Part shown: positions 1-7,593 of the stretch, piece after piece
Numbering within the stretch: position 1 is the stretch's first letter
How the letters are laid out: each line of letters starts with the position of its first letter
DNA from: G026625185 sp035256645
Lineage (GTDB): Bacteria; Desulfobacterota; WTBG01; JAGOGO01
Direction: 5' to 3'
NCBI GenBank assembly: GCA_035256645.1
Contig: DATEXU010000277.1
Span: 1-21,118 of the forward strand
Length of the DNA stretch: 21,118 nucleotides
Notes under the pieces: model-generated
Told to the model about the DNA's origin: nothing
The model's database searches: none
The model's input: the letters and a program-made list of their open reading frames with translations, nothing else
Program-made: the position numbers and the translations under genes

Positions 1-1217
1 TCTGATTGTAACGCTTTTATCTTATCGAGAATTTTGTGTGCCAGGAGTTCCTTGCTCATTTGGGTAAGCTTTTCGGATTTTCCATTCCGACAAAGGAGGG
101 TCACGATATTGGTATCCGTTTCAAAGCCCGCTCCGGGTTGAGTAACATCATTTGCAATGATGAGGTCAACATTTTTCGTTTGTAGCTTTTGCTGAGCATT
201 AGCAAGGAGATTTTCGGTTTCCGCCGCAAAACCAACCAAAAAGGCAGCGCCTTTTTTCTTGCCCATTTCTGCCAAAATATCCGGGTTTTTAACCATGGCA
301 ATACTCACGTGATTTTTTTCTTTTTTGATTTTTTTAGGTGAGAACTCAGCCGGGCGATAGTCTGCCACTGCTGCAGCCATGATGACCGTATCCATAGATT
401 GATAATGTTTTATTGCTGCATCATACATCTGACCGGCAGTTTCAACCGATATAACCTTAACCCCGCGAGGGAAGAGCACCTGGGTAGGACCAGTGACCAG
501 AGTAACCTCCGCGCCCCTGATCTGAGCGGCTTCAGCCAAAGCATATCCCATCTTTCCCGAAGAACGGTTCGTGATAAACCGGATAGGGTCAAGCGGCTCT
601 TGGGTAGGGCCGGCAGTAATTAAAAATTTTTTTCCTTTTAAGTCTTTTGGTCCGAGAATCGTTTTAATAGATTGGAAAATTTCCTCCACCTCCGACATCC
701 GCCCTTTACCTTCCCAGCCACAGGCTAATTCTCCTTTTCCCGGGCCAACACAATAAAAACCGCGCTTTTTTAAAATATCGAGGTTTTCCTGAGTCGCCGG
801 GTTGGTATACATATTCACATTCATAGCCGGCGCAAGCAGAATGGGAGACTGGGTAGCGAGCACAGTCGTGGAAAGAAAATCATCAGCAAGTCCGATGGCA
901 AATTTAGCAATGACATTTGCAGTAGCCGGAGCAACCACCACCAAGTCGGCTTTATCCGCAAGAGAGACATGAGCGACTTCGGATGTCATAATGGTATCGA
1001 ACATTTCGGTGATAACCGGATTGTTCGATACCGTCTGAAACGTGAGCGGGGTAATAAACTCCTGGGCATTTTTGGTCATAATGACCTGGACTTCGGCTTC
1101 GGCTTTGCGAAGTTTACGAACCAGTTCCGGAACCTTATACGCCGCAATCCCTCCTGAAATTCCCAGGAGAATGCTTTTCCCTTTTAAGGTATTCTCGTCA
1201 GAAAGTTTAGCCGTCAT
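1..1217 (-). CDS. coaBC: Bifunctional phosphopantothenoylcysteine decarboxylase / phosphopantothenate-cysteine ligase, 3' end cut by window
   Basis: CoaBC (Dfp) carries out two successive cytosolic steps of coenzyme A synthesis: joining cysteine to 4'-phosphopantothenate (CoaB, C-terminal half) and decarboxylating the product with FMN (CoaC, N-terminal half). About 405 residues are read without a stop up to base 1, close to the usual family length of about 400, so only the last few residues are missing. In the CoaC half I see SGGIAAYK at 21-28, the catalytic His83 in HVSLADKAD, PATAN at 97-101, PAMN at 130-133 and the active-site Cys166 in GELACGWEGKG. The CoaB half begins near residue 200 with ITAGPTQEPLDPIRFITNRS followed by SGKMG, the nucleotide-binding signature, and contains VGFAAET later. 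The start is ATG at 1217; no strong Shine-Dalgarno is visible. miaA ends 67 bp upstream on the same strand, so co-transcription is possible. Confidence 0.96.
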   Translation of the reverse strand, partial: MTAKLSDENTLKGKSILLGISGGIAAYKVPELVRKLRKAEAEVQVIMTKNAQEFITPLTFQTVSNNPVITEMFDTIMTSEVAHVSLADKADLVVVAPATANVIAKFAIGLADDFLSTTVLATQSPILLAPAMNVNMYTNPATQENLDILKKRGFYCVGPGKGELACGWEGKGRMSEVEEIFQSIKTILGPKDLKGKKFLITAGPTQEPLDPIRFITNRSSGKMGYALAEAAQIRGAEVTLVTGPTQVLFPRGVKVISVETAGQMYDAAIKHYQSMDTVIMAAAVADYRPAEFSPKKIKKEKNHVSIAMVKNPDILAEMGKKKGAAFLVGFAAETENLLANAQQKLQTKNVDLIIANDVTQPGAGFETDTNIVTLLCRNGKSEKLTQMSKELLAHKILDKIKALQS

Positions 1218-1284
1218 AGTTTGTATACCATACCATAGTTTGTTATTTTTACAAGTCAAAAGAAAATTGAGGTTTTCTCACCAG

Positions 1285-2205
1285 TTAACCAAGAAAATCT
1301 TTAATGAGTTTTTCAATCCGGTTTAAATTCTTGAGGGGATTGTCTACCCAGACGATACTCGAATCCGCCCGAAACCAGGTAAGTTGACGCTTTGCAAAGC
1401 GCCGGGTATCACGTTTCATGCTCCTCATCGCCTCTTCTAAAGGAATCTTATCATCCAGAAAAGCGCACATATGCCGGTATCCCAAAGACTGCATTGATTT
1501 TAATTCCGAGTGATACCCTCGGGCACGCAATGACCTGACTTCCTCGATAAAACCATCTTTTACCATTTGTTCACACCTGAGGTTAATCCGGTTATACAGG
1601 AAGGAACGATCCCAATGGATGCCGATTTGAACATAGTCATACTTCGTTTCTTTAAAAGCGTGTTTTTCATGGTGCGCGGAAATGGGAAGACCCGTAAGAA
1701 AATAAACCTCCAGTGCGCGGATAATCCGAAACGTGTCTTTAGGATGAATGCGAAGCGCAGAAGCAGGATCAACTTTGGTAAGCTCGTGATAAAGATACCC
1801 CTCCCCTCGTTGCGCTTCTTGTGCTCGGAGTTCCTGGTCGATCGCTCTATTTTCTTGTGCTCCCGGGAAAAAACCGCGGATTAAAGATTTAATATAAAGA
1901 CCGGTTCCCCCGCACACTAAAACCCTCTTCTCTTTCTGCAGGATGGGGTCAATTGCTTTGCTCGCTACGTTTTGATAAAGGCCGGCGCTAAAATCTTGGT
2001 CAGGGTCAATGATGTCCAGAAGATGGTGGGGAACCAGTGCCTGCTCTTGTGGGTTTGGCTTGGCAGTGCCAATATCCATAGAGCGGTAGATTTGCATGGA
2101 ATCAGCCGCGACAATTTCCGCATCAATCTTTTGCGCTATTTCCAGAGCAAGCTGGGTTTTTCCTGCTCCCGTAGGACCAACAATAAGGACAATTTTTGGT
2201 TTCAA
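1285..2205 (-). CDS. miaA: tRNA dimethylallyltransferase
   Basis: MiaA transfers a dimethylallyl group to N6 of A37 in tRNAs that read UNN codons, stabilising codon pairing; its substrates would include the tRNA-Leu(UAA) encoded further along. The 306 residues match the family length. Visible motifs are the P-loop GPTGAGKT at 10-17, ADSMQIYRSMDIGTAKP at 34-50 (catalytic Asp35), HHLLD near 60, CGGTGLYIKSL near 100, and the C-terminal DTRRFAKRQLTWFR segment used in tRNA binding. The start is a TTG at 2205, preceded by a good AAGGA Shine-Dalgarno; translation from it gives the canonical MKPKIVLIVG opening and I see no better upstream ATG. It lies upstream of coaBC on the same strand. Identification is secure. 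Confidence 0.97.
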   Translation of the reverse strand: MKPKIVLIVGPTGAGKTQLALEIAQKIDAEIVAADSMQIYRSMDIGTAKPNPQEQALVPHHLLDIIDPDQDFSAGLYQNVASKAIDPILQKEKRVLVCGGTGLYIKSLIRGFFPGAQENRAIDQELRAQEAQRGEGYLYHELTKVDPASALRIHPKDTFRIIRALEVYFLTGLPISAHHEKHAFKETKYDYVQIGIHWDRSFLYNRINLRCEQMVKDGFIEEVRSLRARGYHSELKSMQSLGYRHMCAFLDDKIPLEEAMRSMKRDTRRFAKRQLTWFRADSSIVWVDNPLKNLNRIEKLIKDFLG

Positions 2206-2653
2206 AACTTTTTTCCTTCCGCGCTCAGCTTTTCAGCCCCCGCACTAATGCGAGAAAAAAATGCGGGGGAAGCAAAAAGGTAAATGATTTTATGGTTTCC
2301 CTGTTTTTTTTGCGATCAAACTTGACGCTCTCGTAAAAAGTCCTGTTTGTCACCCTGAACTCGTTTCAGGGTCTCATAAGTCCTTGATTTTACGAGATGC
2401 TGAAACAAGTTCAGCATGACATTTTCTATGGTTTTCAACTTTTTACGAGTTCGTCAAACTTAACCCTTCTAATTTTATCACTTTTTCATTGAACCGCAAA
2501 CTCTTTCGTGTTAAAAAAGAAAATGTGAGAAATACGGCGGCGTAAGAGCTCACTCAGCAGAAGGTAGAACTAAGGCGTAAGCAGTGAATAATCATTGAAT
2601 GGATAGATAAGTAAATTCCAAGAGCACTTTCCTGGTTTTTATGGGAGCAATAA
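2206..2653. other. 448-bp divergent intergenic region between miaA and nadK
   Basis: No convincing gene. It holds a GC hairpin near miaA (CCCCCGCA at 2237-2244 pairing with TGCGGGGG at 2262-2269, 17-nt loop), the nested inverted-repeat element at 2322-2457, and about 195 AT-rich bases up to nadK that must carry its promoter. I could not pick an unambiguous -35/-10 pair there. Confidence 0.6.
2322..2457. repeat. Nested inverted-repeat element (REP/MITE-like, non-coding)
   Basis: The outer arms are ttgacgctctcgtaaaaagt (2322-2341) and actttttacgagttcgtcaa (2438-2457); the second, reverse-complemented, matches the first at 18 of 20 bases. Inside lies a second inverted pair built on TGTCACCCTGAACTCGTTTC (from 2348) and its partner ending TTCAGCATGACA (about 2391-2422), with roughly 27 of 31 bases complementary. 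The nesting produces one long cruciform or RNA hairpin and there is no coding frame. Similar CCCTGAACT/AGTTCAG palindromes are scattered through many environmental bacterial genomes; that comparison is from memory. It may be a dispersed non-autonomous element or a structured intergenic repeat. Confidence 0.8.
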
Positions 2654-3508
2654 ATGATAAAACAGGTAGGGATCATTGCTAAAAAAAATAAACCGGAGGC
2701 GATTGAAGCAAGCCGAAGCCTGACAAAGTGGCTTACCTCACAGGGTTTGGAAGTTATCCTCGATGATCACTTGTTAAAAAAGGTTAAAGGTGACTGGCAA
2801 CCGATTTCTCAGGCTCATTTCGCCAAAGTAGGATTAGTGATCGTGCTGGGTGGTGACGGGACATTCCTCGGAGCAGCTCGGCTGATAAAAAACGGAAACG
2901 TTCCTATTTTGGGGGTTAATTTAGGGGGATTGGGATTTTTAACCGCTTTTGGTTTAAATGAGCTTTATCCGGTTTTGGAAAAAATCTTATCCGGAACATT
3001 TGAAACCGAAAAAAGAATGATGTTAACCTCCACGATTATCCGGAAAGACAAAATTTTGGCTGAATACTTAGTGTTAAACGATGTTGTCATCACCAAAGTT
3101 GCTATCGCCCGGATCATTGATTTGGAAACCAGCATTAACGAACACTACCTTACGACGTTTAAGGCAGATGGCCTGATAATTTCAACCCCAACCGGCTCTA
3201 CCGCTTATTCAATGGCCGCGGGAGGCCCCATTGTTTTTCCCTCCCTGCAGGCGATAATTTTAACCCCGATCTGCTCCCATACCCTGACGAACCGGCCCAT
3301 TTTGGTCCCTGATTCCGCCGAGATAACCGTAACCATCAAGTCGCGAAAGGAAGGTATCTTTTTAACCTTCGATGGCCAGGTAGGGCAAAGTCTTAAGGCC
3401 GGTGACTTGGTAAAGATCAAAAAAGACCATTTTCTCAATATGATTAAATCCCCTTTTAAGGATTATTTTGAAGTTCTGAGAACGAAACTCCGCTGGGGCG
3501 AACGGTAG
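2654..3508 (+). CDS. nadK: NAD kinase
   Basis: NadK phosphorylates NAD+ at the 2' hydroxyl of its adenosine ribose to give NADP+, using ATP or polyphosphate, in the cytoplasm. The 284 residues are typical. Key motifs are LGGDGTFLGAARL at 65-77 (GGDGT, metal and phosphate binding), GVNLGGLGFLTAF near 87-99, VLNDVVI (the conserved N-E/D of the NAD site), and STPTGSTAYSMAAGGPI near 179-195, which contacts the substrate. The ATG at 2654 has a GGGAG Shine-Dalgarno eight bases upstream. recN starts 3 bp after the stop codon; the nadK-recN pairing is common in bacteria and supports a shared transcript. Confidence 0.97.
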   Translation: MIKQVGIIAKKNKPEAIEASRSLTKWLTSQGLEVILDDHLLKKVKGDWQPISQAHFAKVGLVIVLGGDGTFLGAARLIKNGNVPILGVNLGGLGFLTAFGLNELYPVLEKILSGTFETEKRMMLTSTIIRKDKILAEYLVLNDVVITKVAIARIIDLETSINEHYLTTFKADGLIISTPTGSTAYSMAAGGPIVFPSLQAIILTPICSHTLTNRPILVPDSAEITVTIKSRKEGIFLTFDGQVGQSLKAGDLVKIKKDHFLNMIKSPFKDYFEVLRTKLRWGER

Positions 3509-3511
3509 AAG

Positions 3512-5206
3512 ATGTTAACAGACCTTAAGATAAAAAATTTCGCTATTATTGATGACCTCCACATCTCATTTTTGCCCGGTTTTACGATCCTTTCCGGCGA
3601 AACCGGAGCGGGTAAATCCATCATTATTGGAGCACTCAATCTCATTCTGGGGGGAAGAGGGTTCGTGGAACAGATTCGGACCGGAGAAAATGAGGCAATC
3701 GTTGAAGCGCTCTTTGATATCTCGAAGGATAAAACCTTTAAAGAACTCTTGGAAACAAAAAGCTTAGACACCGACGATAACACCCTTTTGGTCAAACGGA
3801 TTATCTCTCGGGAAGGGAAAAATAAAATTTTAATCAATGGGAGCTTAGCTACCCTCAGCATGCTCACCGAAATAATGGAACCTTTGCTTAATATTTCAGG
3901 CCAGCATGAACATCAGGAACTCCTTCGGCCCCAAAACCACAGTGATATATTAGATAGCTTTGGCGGCCTCCTTGCCTTGCGGGAGCAGTATCATGAGACT
4001 TTCCGCCTTCGGGAGCAGATCAAGCAGGAGTTAGACCATTTAAAGGCGGAAAAAACCCGGGAATCGGAACGAAAAGAACTTTTCAGTTTTGAACACCGCG
4101 AGATTGAAGACGCTCACCTTACGCCAGGGGAAGAAGAGAAATTGAGAAAAGAAAAAACTATTCTTCAAAACGCCGAGGAACTGATGAGAACTTCCCACGA
4201 TGTTTACGAAAGTCTTTACGGTAGCGATGAGGCAGTTATTTCTCATCTTAACCGCAAAGTCCGGGATTTGCGGGAAATAGCCATTATCGATCCTCAGCTC
4301 ACCCCTTTTTCGCAAACCTTAGATTCGGTGATAATCCAACTCGAGGACATCGCTGTCTCTTTGCGGGATTACAGCAAGAAAATTCACTTTGACCCCCAGG
4401 TATTTGAGGAGATAGATAACCGGCTGGAGACGATTCATCGACTTAAAAGAAAATACGGAGAAACAATTGAAGAAATTCTCCTTTACCAAAAAAAGATTGA
4501 AGCGGAAATGGAAAAAATTTCTCTTCGGGATGACCGCCTCCAGGTCTTAGAAGAAGATTATGAAAAGGTAAGTAAAGAGGCGTTGACAAAGGCACAGGGA
4601 CTTTCCCGGAAAAGAAAAGAAGTCGCCCTCGCTTTGAGCAAAAAACTGGAAGAAGAGCTTGCGAGCCTCGGCATGAAAAATACGCGGTTTTTTGTTGAAA
4701 TCACCCAATCCGAATCTTTGGACGAAAGGGGCATGGATCAGATCGAATTTCTTATTTCTCCCAACCCTGGTGAAGAACTGAGGCCATTGGCCCGGATCGC
4801 TTCCGGCGGGGAACTTTCCCGGCTCCTGCTTGCTTTTAAACATATTTTCGCCCAGGAGGAAAAGGTATCCACCCTCATCTTTGATGAAGTTGACTCAGGC
4901 ATTGGGGGAGCAACCGCTGAAGTGGTAGGAAAAAAATTATATACAATTTCCCGATATTATCAGACAATCTGCATTACCCATCTTCCACAGATCGCGTGTT
5001 TTGGTGATAACCAATACTCGATCTTCAAACAAATCGAGGAAAAGCGAACCAAAACCAGGGTAAAAAAGCTTAAGGCTGATGATCGGGTAGAGGAAATTGC
5101 CCGGATGCTGGGAGGAACTGAAATAACCACCCGCACCCGCACCTTGGCCCGGGAGATGATTGCCGGAGCGAAGAACGCATTTATCCAGCAACAAAAAAAT
5201 AAATGA
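3512..5206 (+). CDS. recN: DNA repair protein RecN (SMC-like ATPase)
   Basis: RecN is an SMC-family ATPase that acts early in double-strand-break repair by holding DNA ends or sister duplexes together for RecA. Its 564 residues compare with about 550-570 in the family. The N-terminal ATPase lobe has Walker A GETGAGKS at 29-36 and a Q-loop region SGQHEHQELL near 130. The middle (about 155-370) is rich in Lys and Glu and reads as the antiparallel coiled-coil arm. The C-terminal lobe carries the ABC signature ASGGELSRLLLAFKH near 430 and Walker B LIFDEVDSGIGG near 455, then CITHLPQIA with the switch His. It is tightly linked behind nadK (3-bp gap). In some relatives recN is SOS-controlled, but I see no LexA box at this gene because it is internal to the operon. 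Confidence 0.97.
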   Translation: MLTDLKIKNFAIIDDLHISFLPGFTILSGETGAGKSIIIGALNLILGGRGFVEQIRTGENEAIVEALFDISKDKTFKELLETKSLDTDDNTLLVKRIISREGKNKILINGSLATLSMLTEIMEPLLNISGQHEHQELLRPQNHSDILDSFGGLLALREQYHETFRLREQIKQELDHLKAEKTRESERKELFSFEHREIEDAHLTPGEEEKLRKEKTILQNAEELMRTSHDVYESLYGSDEAVISHLNRKVRDLREIAIIDPQLTPFSQTLDSVIIQLEDIAVSLRDYSKKIHFDPQVFEEIDNRLETIHRLKRKYGETIEEILLYQKKIEAEMEKISLRDDRLQVLEEDYEKVSKEALTKAQGLSRKRKEVALALSKKLEEELASLGMKNTRFFVEITQSESLDERGMDQIEFLISPNPGEELRPLARIASGGELSRLLLAFKHIFAQEEKVSTLIFDEVDSGIGGATAEVVGKKLYTISRYYQTICITHLPQIACFGDNQYSIFKQIEEKRTKTRVKKLKADDRVEEIARMLGGTEITTRTRTLAREMIAGAKNAFIQQQKNK

Positions 5207-5234
5207 AAGGGAAGACATTTTCGGCGATAACACT

Positions 5235-5702
5235 ATGGACTTTTTAATTCAAAAAGCTAAGATAAGGGATATAAAGGCGATTTATTCCCTGCTCAATCAT
5301 TATACGGAGCAGGGTGAAATTCTCCCCCGTTCTTTGAGTGAACTTTACGATCAGATCCGCGATTTTTTCGTGTGCGTGGATGAAAAAAATGATACTCAAC
5401 TCCTCGGGATCTGTGCCATGCACATCTGCTGGGAAGATATCGCGGAAATCAGGTCGCTCGCCGTTTTACCTGAATATCAAAGAAAGAAATTAGGAAGCAA
5501 GCTGGTTGAGGCGTGTTTATCTGAGGCGGTTATGCTGGGAATTTATAAAATTTTTGTTTTAACCTATAAACCGAAATTTTTTGAAAAATTCGGTTTTAAG
5601 CAGGTCGATAAATCAGTCCTGCCTCATAAGGTATGGGCTGACTGTATTAAGTGCGTAAAGTTTCCTGACTGTAATGAAATTGCAATGGTCCTTAACCTTT
5701 GA
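5235..5702 (+). CDS. ArgA-like GNAT N-acetyltransferase (probable N-acetylglutamate synthase)
   Basis: A single-domain GNAT acetyltransferase of 155 residues. The acetyl-CoA loop is seen in AEIRSLAVLPEYQRKKLGSK (the V-x-P-x-x-[QR]-x-x-x-[LI]-G/S pattern), and the C-terminal FEKFGFKQVDKSVLPHKVW plus a Cys-rich CIKCVKFPDCNEIAM tail are typical of the short, kinase-less N-acetylglutamate synthases known from Deltaproteobacteria and other phyla. The expected reaction is acetyl-CoA + glutamate to N-acetylglutamate, the first arginine-pathway step. The frame stays open upstream into recN (to 5160), but the ATG at 5235 gives the family-like MDFLIQKAKIRDI start, so I use it; its Shine-Dalgarno is weak, which suggests translation linked to recN. 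The general GNAT assignment is firm. The glutamate substrate is inferred from family resemblance. Confidence 0.88.
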   Translation: MDFLIQKAKIRDIKAIYSLLNHYTEQGEILPRSLSELYDQIRDFFVCVDEKNDTQLLGICAMHICWEDIAEIRSLAVLPEYQRKKLGSKLVEACLSEAVMLGIYKIFVLTYKPKFFEKFGFKQVDKSVLPHKVWADCIKCVKFPDCNEIAMVLNL

Positions 5703-5708
5703 GGAGCG

Positions 5709-6587
5709 ATGGAACCGTGTAAGAGACAACATTATCGTTTACCTGTTCAAAGCCCGGTAGCCTTTAAAATTATCCGAGGGAGAAATTCTGACGAGAGGAC
5801 TCCCCCGTTAAACGGGATGATCAAAGACATCTCTCTGGGCGGGCTCCAGTTCGGCACCAATACGTTAAATCATGGGGATTTATATATCTTCAACGAGTTT
5901 GAAAGAACCAGAGACCGAGCCTTTAAGCCCAATCTTTTATTGGTAAGGTTTTCTCTTCCGGGAGAAGAAAAACCCTTTATTATTTATTGTCAGCCTCGAT
6001 GGAGTGACCGGGGAGATTTAGTTGACGCCTATGAATTTTATATTGGGGTAAAATTCATCAAGGCTAAGCCGGAAGACCTGGTAAGGCTTCGAGATTATAT
6101 TCAAAAGCATAGCAACGAAGAAAAACTGAAAAATTTTTATCAGCAAAAAAAACAGGAGACCAGAAGAAAGCAAACTGAGGAGATATTAATCCAAAAGTAT
6201 GTGCTCGCGGCCCTGCCCGTTCGCTATCAAATCATAAGCTCAAAGGAGGGAAAAAGGTCACGGGCTATCAACGCGGTGACCCGTAATCTTTCGGCCTTTG
6301 GATTGTGCGCTCAGGTTGAAGACATGGATGCGGATGACATCCATATGGTTTTTAATGATACCCCGCTCAACCGAAATACTATTCAAATAGAGATTTCCAT
6401 CCCCAAACAACAACCCTTTTCAGTTATCGGGGAAGTCAGATGGTTTGAGCGGATTAGCGGACAAGGAAAGTATAATTATAATGTGGGAATTAAATTTTTA
6501 AAAATTTCCGAAAAGGATATAAAAACCATTGTTGAATTTATTAAAGATAAGCCCGAAGACCTCAGCGGGGTTTCCCGTCGCGGTTAA
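5709..6587 (+). CDS. Tandem PilZ-domain protein (probable c-di-GMP effector)
   Basis: The 292 residues contain two PilZ-like modules. The first has the complete c-di-GMP signature: RQHYR (R6, R10) and DISLGG (40-45), a beta-barrel region and a GVKFIK strand near 115. After a Lys/Gln/Glu-rich helix (about 130-160) the second has NLSAFG (near 193), an IGEVRWFER strand and GIKFLK, but its RxxxR is replaced by LAALPVRYQ, so it probably does not bind the ligand in the usual way. Soluble, with no signal peptide. PilZ proteins transduce c-di-GMP levels to motility, exopolysaccharide or transcription; the target here cannot be told. It starts 6 bp after the GNAT gene and is likely the last gene of the nadK-recN transcript. 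Confidence 0.88.
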   Translation: MEPCKRQHYRLPVQSPVAFKIIRGRNSDERTPPLNGMIKDISLGGLQFGTNTLNHGDLYIFNEFERTRDRAFKPNLLLVRFSLPGEEKPFIIYCQPRWSDRGDLVDAYEFYIGVKFIKAKPEDLVRLRDYIQKHSNEEKLKNFYQQKKQETRRKQTEEILIQKYVLAALPVRYQIISSKEGKRSRAINAVTRNLSAFGLCAQVEDMDADDIHMVFNDTPLNRNTIQIEISIPKQQPFSVIGEVRWFERISGQGKYNYNVGIKFLKISEKDIKTIVEFIKDKPEDLSGVSRRG

Positions 6588-6676
6588 ATAACAAGTGCTA
6601 TTTTTCCCTCAGGCTTAATGACAATGAGTTTCCCCCTAACCGTCTGGTCAAAAATCGAAAAATGTACGCAAACCCC

Positions 6677-6705
6677 TTGACACCAAGAGGTCAATCGCGT
6701 ATAAA
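6677..6705 (+). promoter_or_regulatory. Sigma70-type promoter of tRNA-Leu
   Basis: TTGACA at 6677-6682 and TATAAA at 6700-6705 are separated by exactly 17 bp. The predicted start of transcription falls about 4 bases before the mature tRNA 5' end at 6716. This strong, gene-proximal promoter suits a stand-alone tRNA gene. Confidence 0.85.
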
Positions 6706-6715
6706 ATCCAGGAAA

Positions 6716-6800
6716 GCCCGGGTGGCGGAATTGGTAGACGCAAGGGACTTAAAATCCCTCGGTGCTTGTCACTGTGCCGGTTCAAGTCCGGCCCCGGGCA
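6716..6800 (+). tRNA. tRNA-Leu (anticodon UAA)
   Basis: An 85-nt class II tRNA. The acceptor stem GCCCGGG (6716-6722) pairs with CCCGGGC (6793-6799), with discriminator A6800. The anticodon stem AGGGA/TCCCT (6743-6747, 6755-6759) encloses the loop CTTAAAA with anticodon TAA at 6750-6752. A long variable arm follows, then the T stem GCCGG/CCGGC (6776-6780, 6788-6792) around TTCAAGT. CCA is not encoded. The A-A-A-A after the anticodon is the typical MiaA target context (A36-A37-A38). The 3' end abuts a recombinase remnant, so this gene is the probable integration target. Confidence 0.97.
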
Positions 6801-7400
6801 CTTGAAATTACTGAGAAATTTTTGATTAAAGTGGAAGGCGTTTCAGAGGTGTTTTGAGAAATTTGACCATTTTTTGACCATGGTTGAACCAAGGTTTTCA
6901 ATTCTCTCTCGTCCACCATATTGTAACGCTTAAAAACTGATATCGTTTTGTGTCCTGATGCGGCCATGATTTTAAAATAGTCACGGCCTTCTTTTCTCCA
7001 GTTGTTGATGTAAATGTGGCGGAAATCATGGAAGGTAAAATTTTCAATCCCAGCCTTTTTACAGATCCACTCATGTGCCGATCGAATACGATGTGCATTA
7101 ACCGGCTGCCCATTCCTAAGAAAAGACATGGTCACTATTTAAGAGCCTTACCTTCGAGTCTTTCCTTAAGACCTCTATCAACTCCGGATGGATAGGGATT
7201 GATCTTCCACAACCTGTTTTTGTGTCTTCTGGCCTCAATCTGATAAATCCTTCTTTCAGATTAACCCTCGATGAAGAAAGGTTAACGATCTCGGATTTTC
7301 TCATGGCTGTCCGATATGCAGCTATAGCAATAGGGAGATACCAGGAAGGACATTTAGCCTTATAGCTTTCCCACTCCACTGAAATTGCGCTGCCGTAGCC
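6801..7400 (-). pseudogene. Phage-type tyrosine recombinase (integrase), truncated and frameshifted
   Basis: The catalytic half of a tyrosine recombinase is split over two frames. The first piece (about 7400 down to 7125) has the box I arginine in AAYRTAMRKSEIVNL and the beta-hairpin region DTKTGCGRSIPIHPEL. The second piece (about 7130 down to 6800) has the box II FHDFRH, then SGHKTISVFKRYN with the third-box His and the Tyr nucleophile. Removing one base from the A4 run at 7121-7124 fuses them as DHVF-LRNGQPVN, so a single-base insertion explains the break. The N-terminal arm-binding domain is missing: homology stops near 7400, where GC-rich, unrelated sequence begins. The gene reads towards the tRNA-Leu 3' end, which is how integrases of tRNA-targeting elements normally sit. 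All catalytic residues survive, but the gene as given cannot make a working enzyme. Confidence 0.87.
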
Positions 7401-7503
7401 ACGGGGGGTCGACACGCGGTGATCACGGAAACGACGCTTAGCGCCACCACAGCGCGTACGCGAGTCGCTTCATGAAGGGTCGTGATTTAGACGTTAGGGT
7501 CAT
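7400..7503 (-). pseudogene. Broken start of a possible lipoprotein gene
   Basis: Downstream of the L,D-transpeptidase and in the same direction, an ATG at 7503 follows a good AAGGA Shine-Dalgarno. It opens MTLTSKSRPFMKRLAYAL but ends at a stop at 7438. In the +1 frame the same place continues as VVALSVVSVITACRPPVATA. Joined by one missing base this makes a textbook lipoprotein signal peptide: basic start, hydrophobic core and lipobox ITAC. Homology cannot be followed past about 7400, where the integrase remnant begins. I read it as a gene head with a frameshift, cut off by the insertion. The match of ribosome site, signal core and lipobox could still be chance. Confidence 0.35.
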
Positions 7504-7593
7504 CGTTGTTCCTTATATGGTTGTTATTTCGTAGTCAGTTAATATTGACGCTGAATGCTTAAAACATCCTTGTCACCTTGTGGCACATGATTA

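Noticed and set aside
2237..2269. CCCCCGCA/TGCGGGGG hairpin as a terminator
   Set aside because: The T-run lies in the loop rather than after the stem on the minus strand, and no gene ends there; it precedes miaA.
5160..5234. N-terminal extension of the ArgA-like gene into recN
   Set aside because: Family members begin with the MxxxIxKAxxxDI segment, which starts at ATG 5235.
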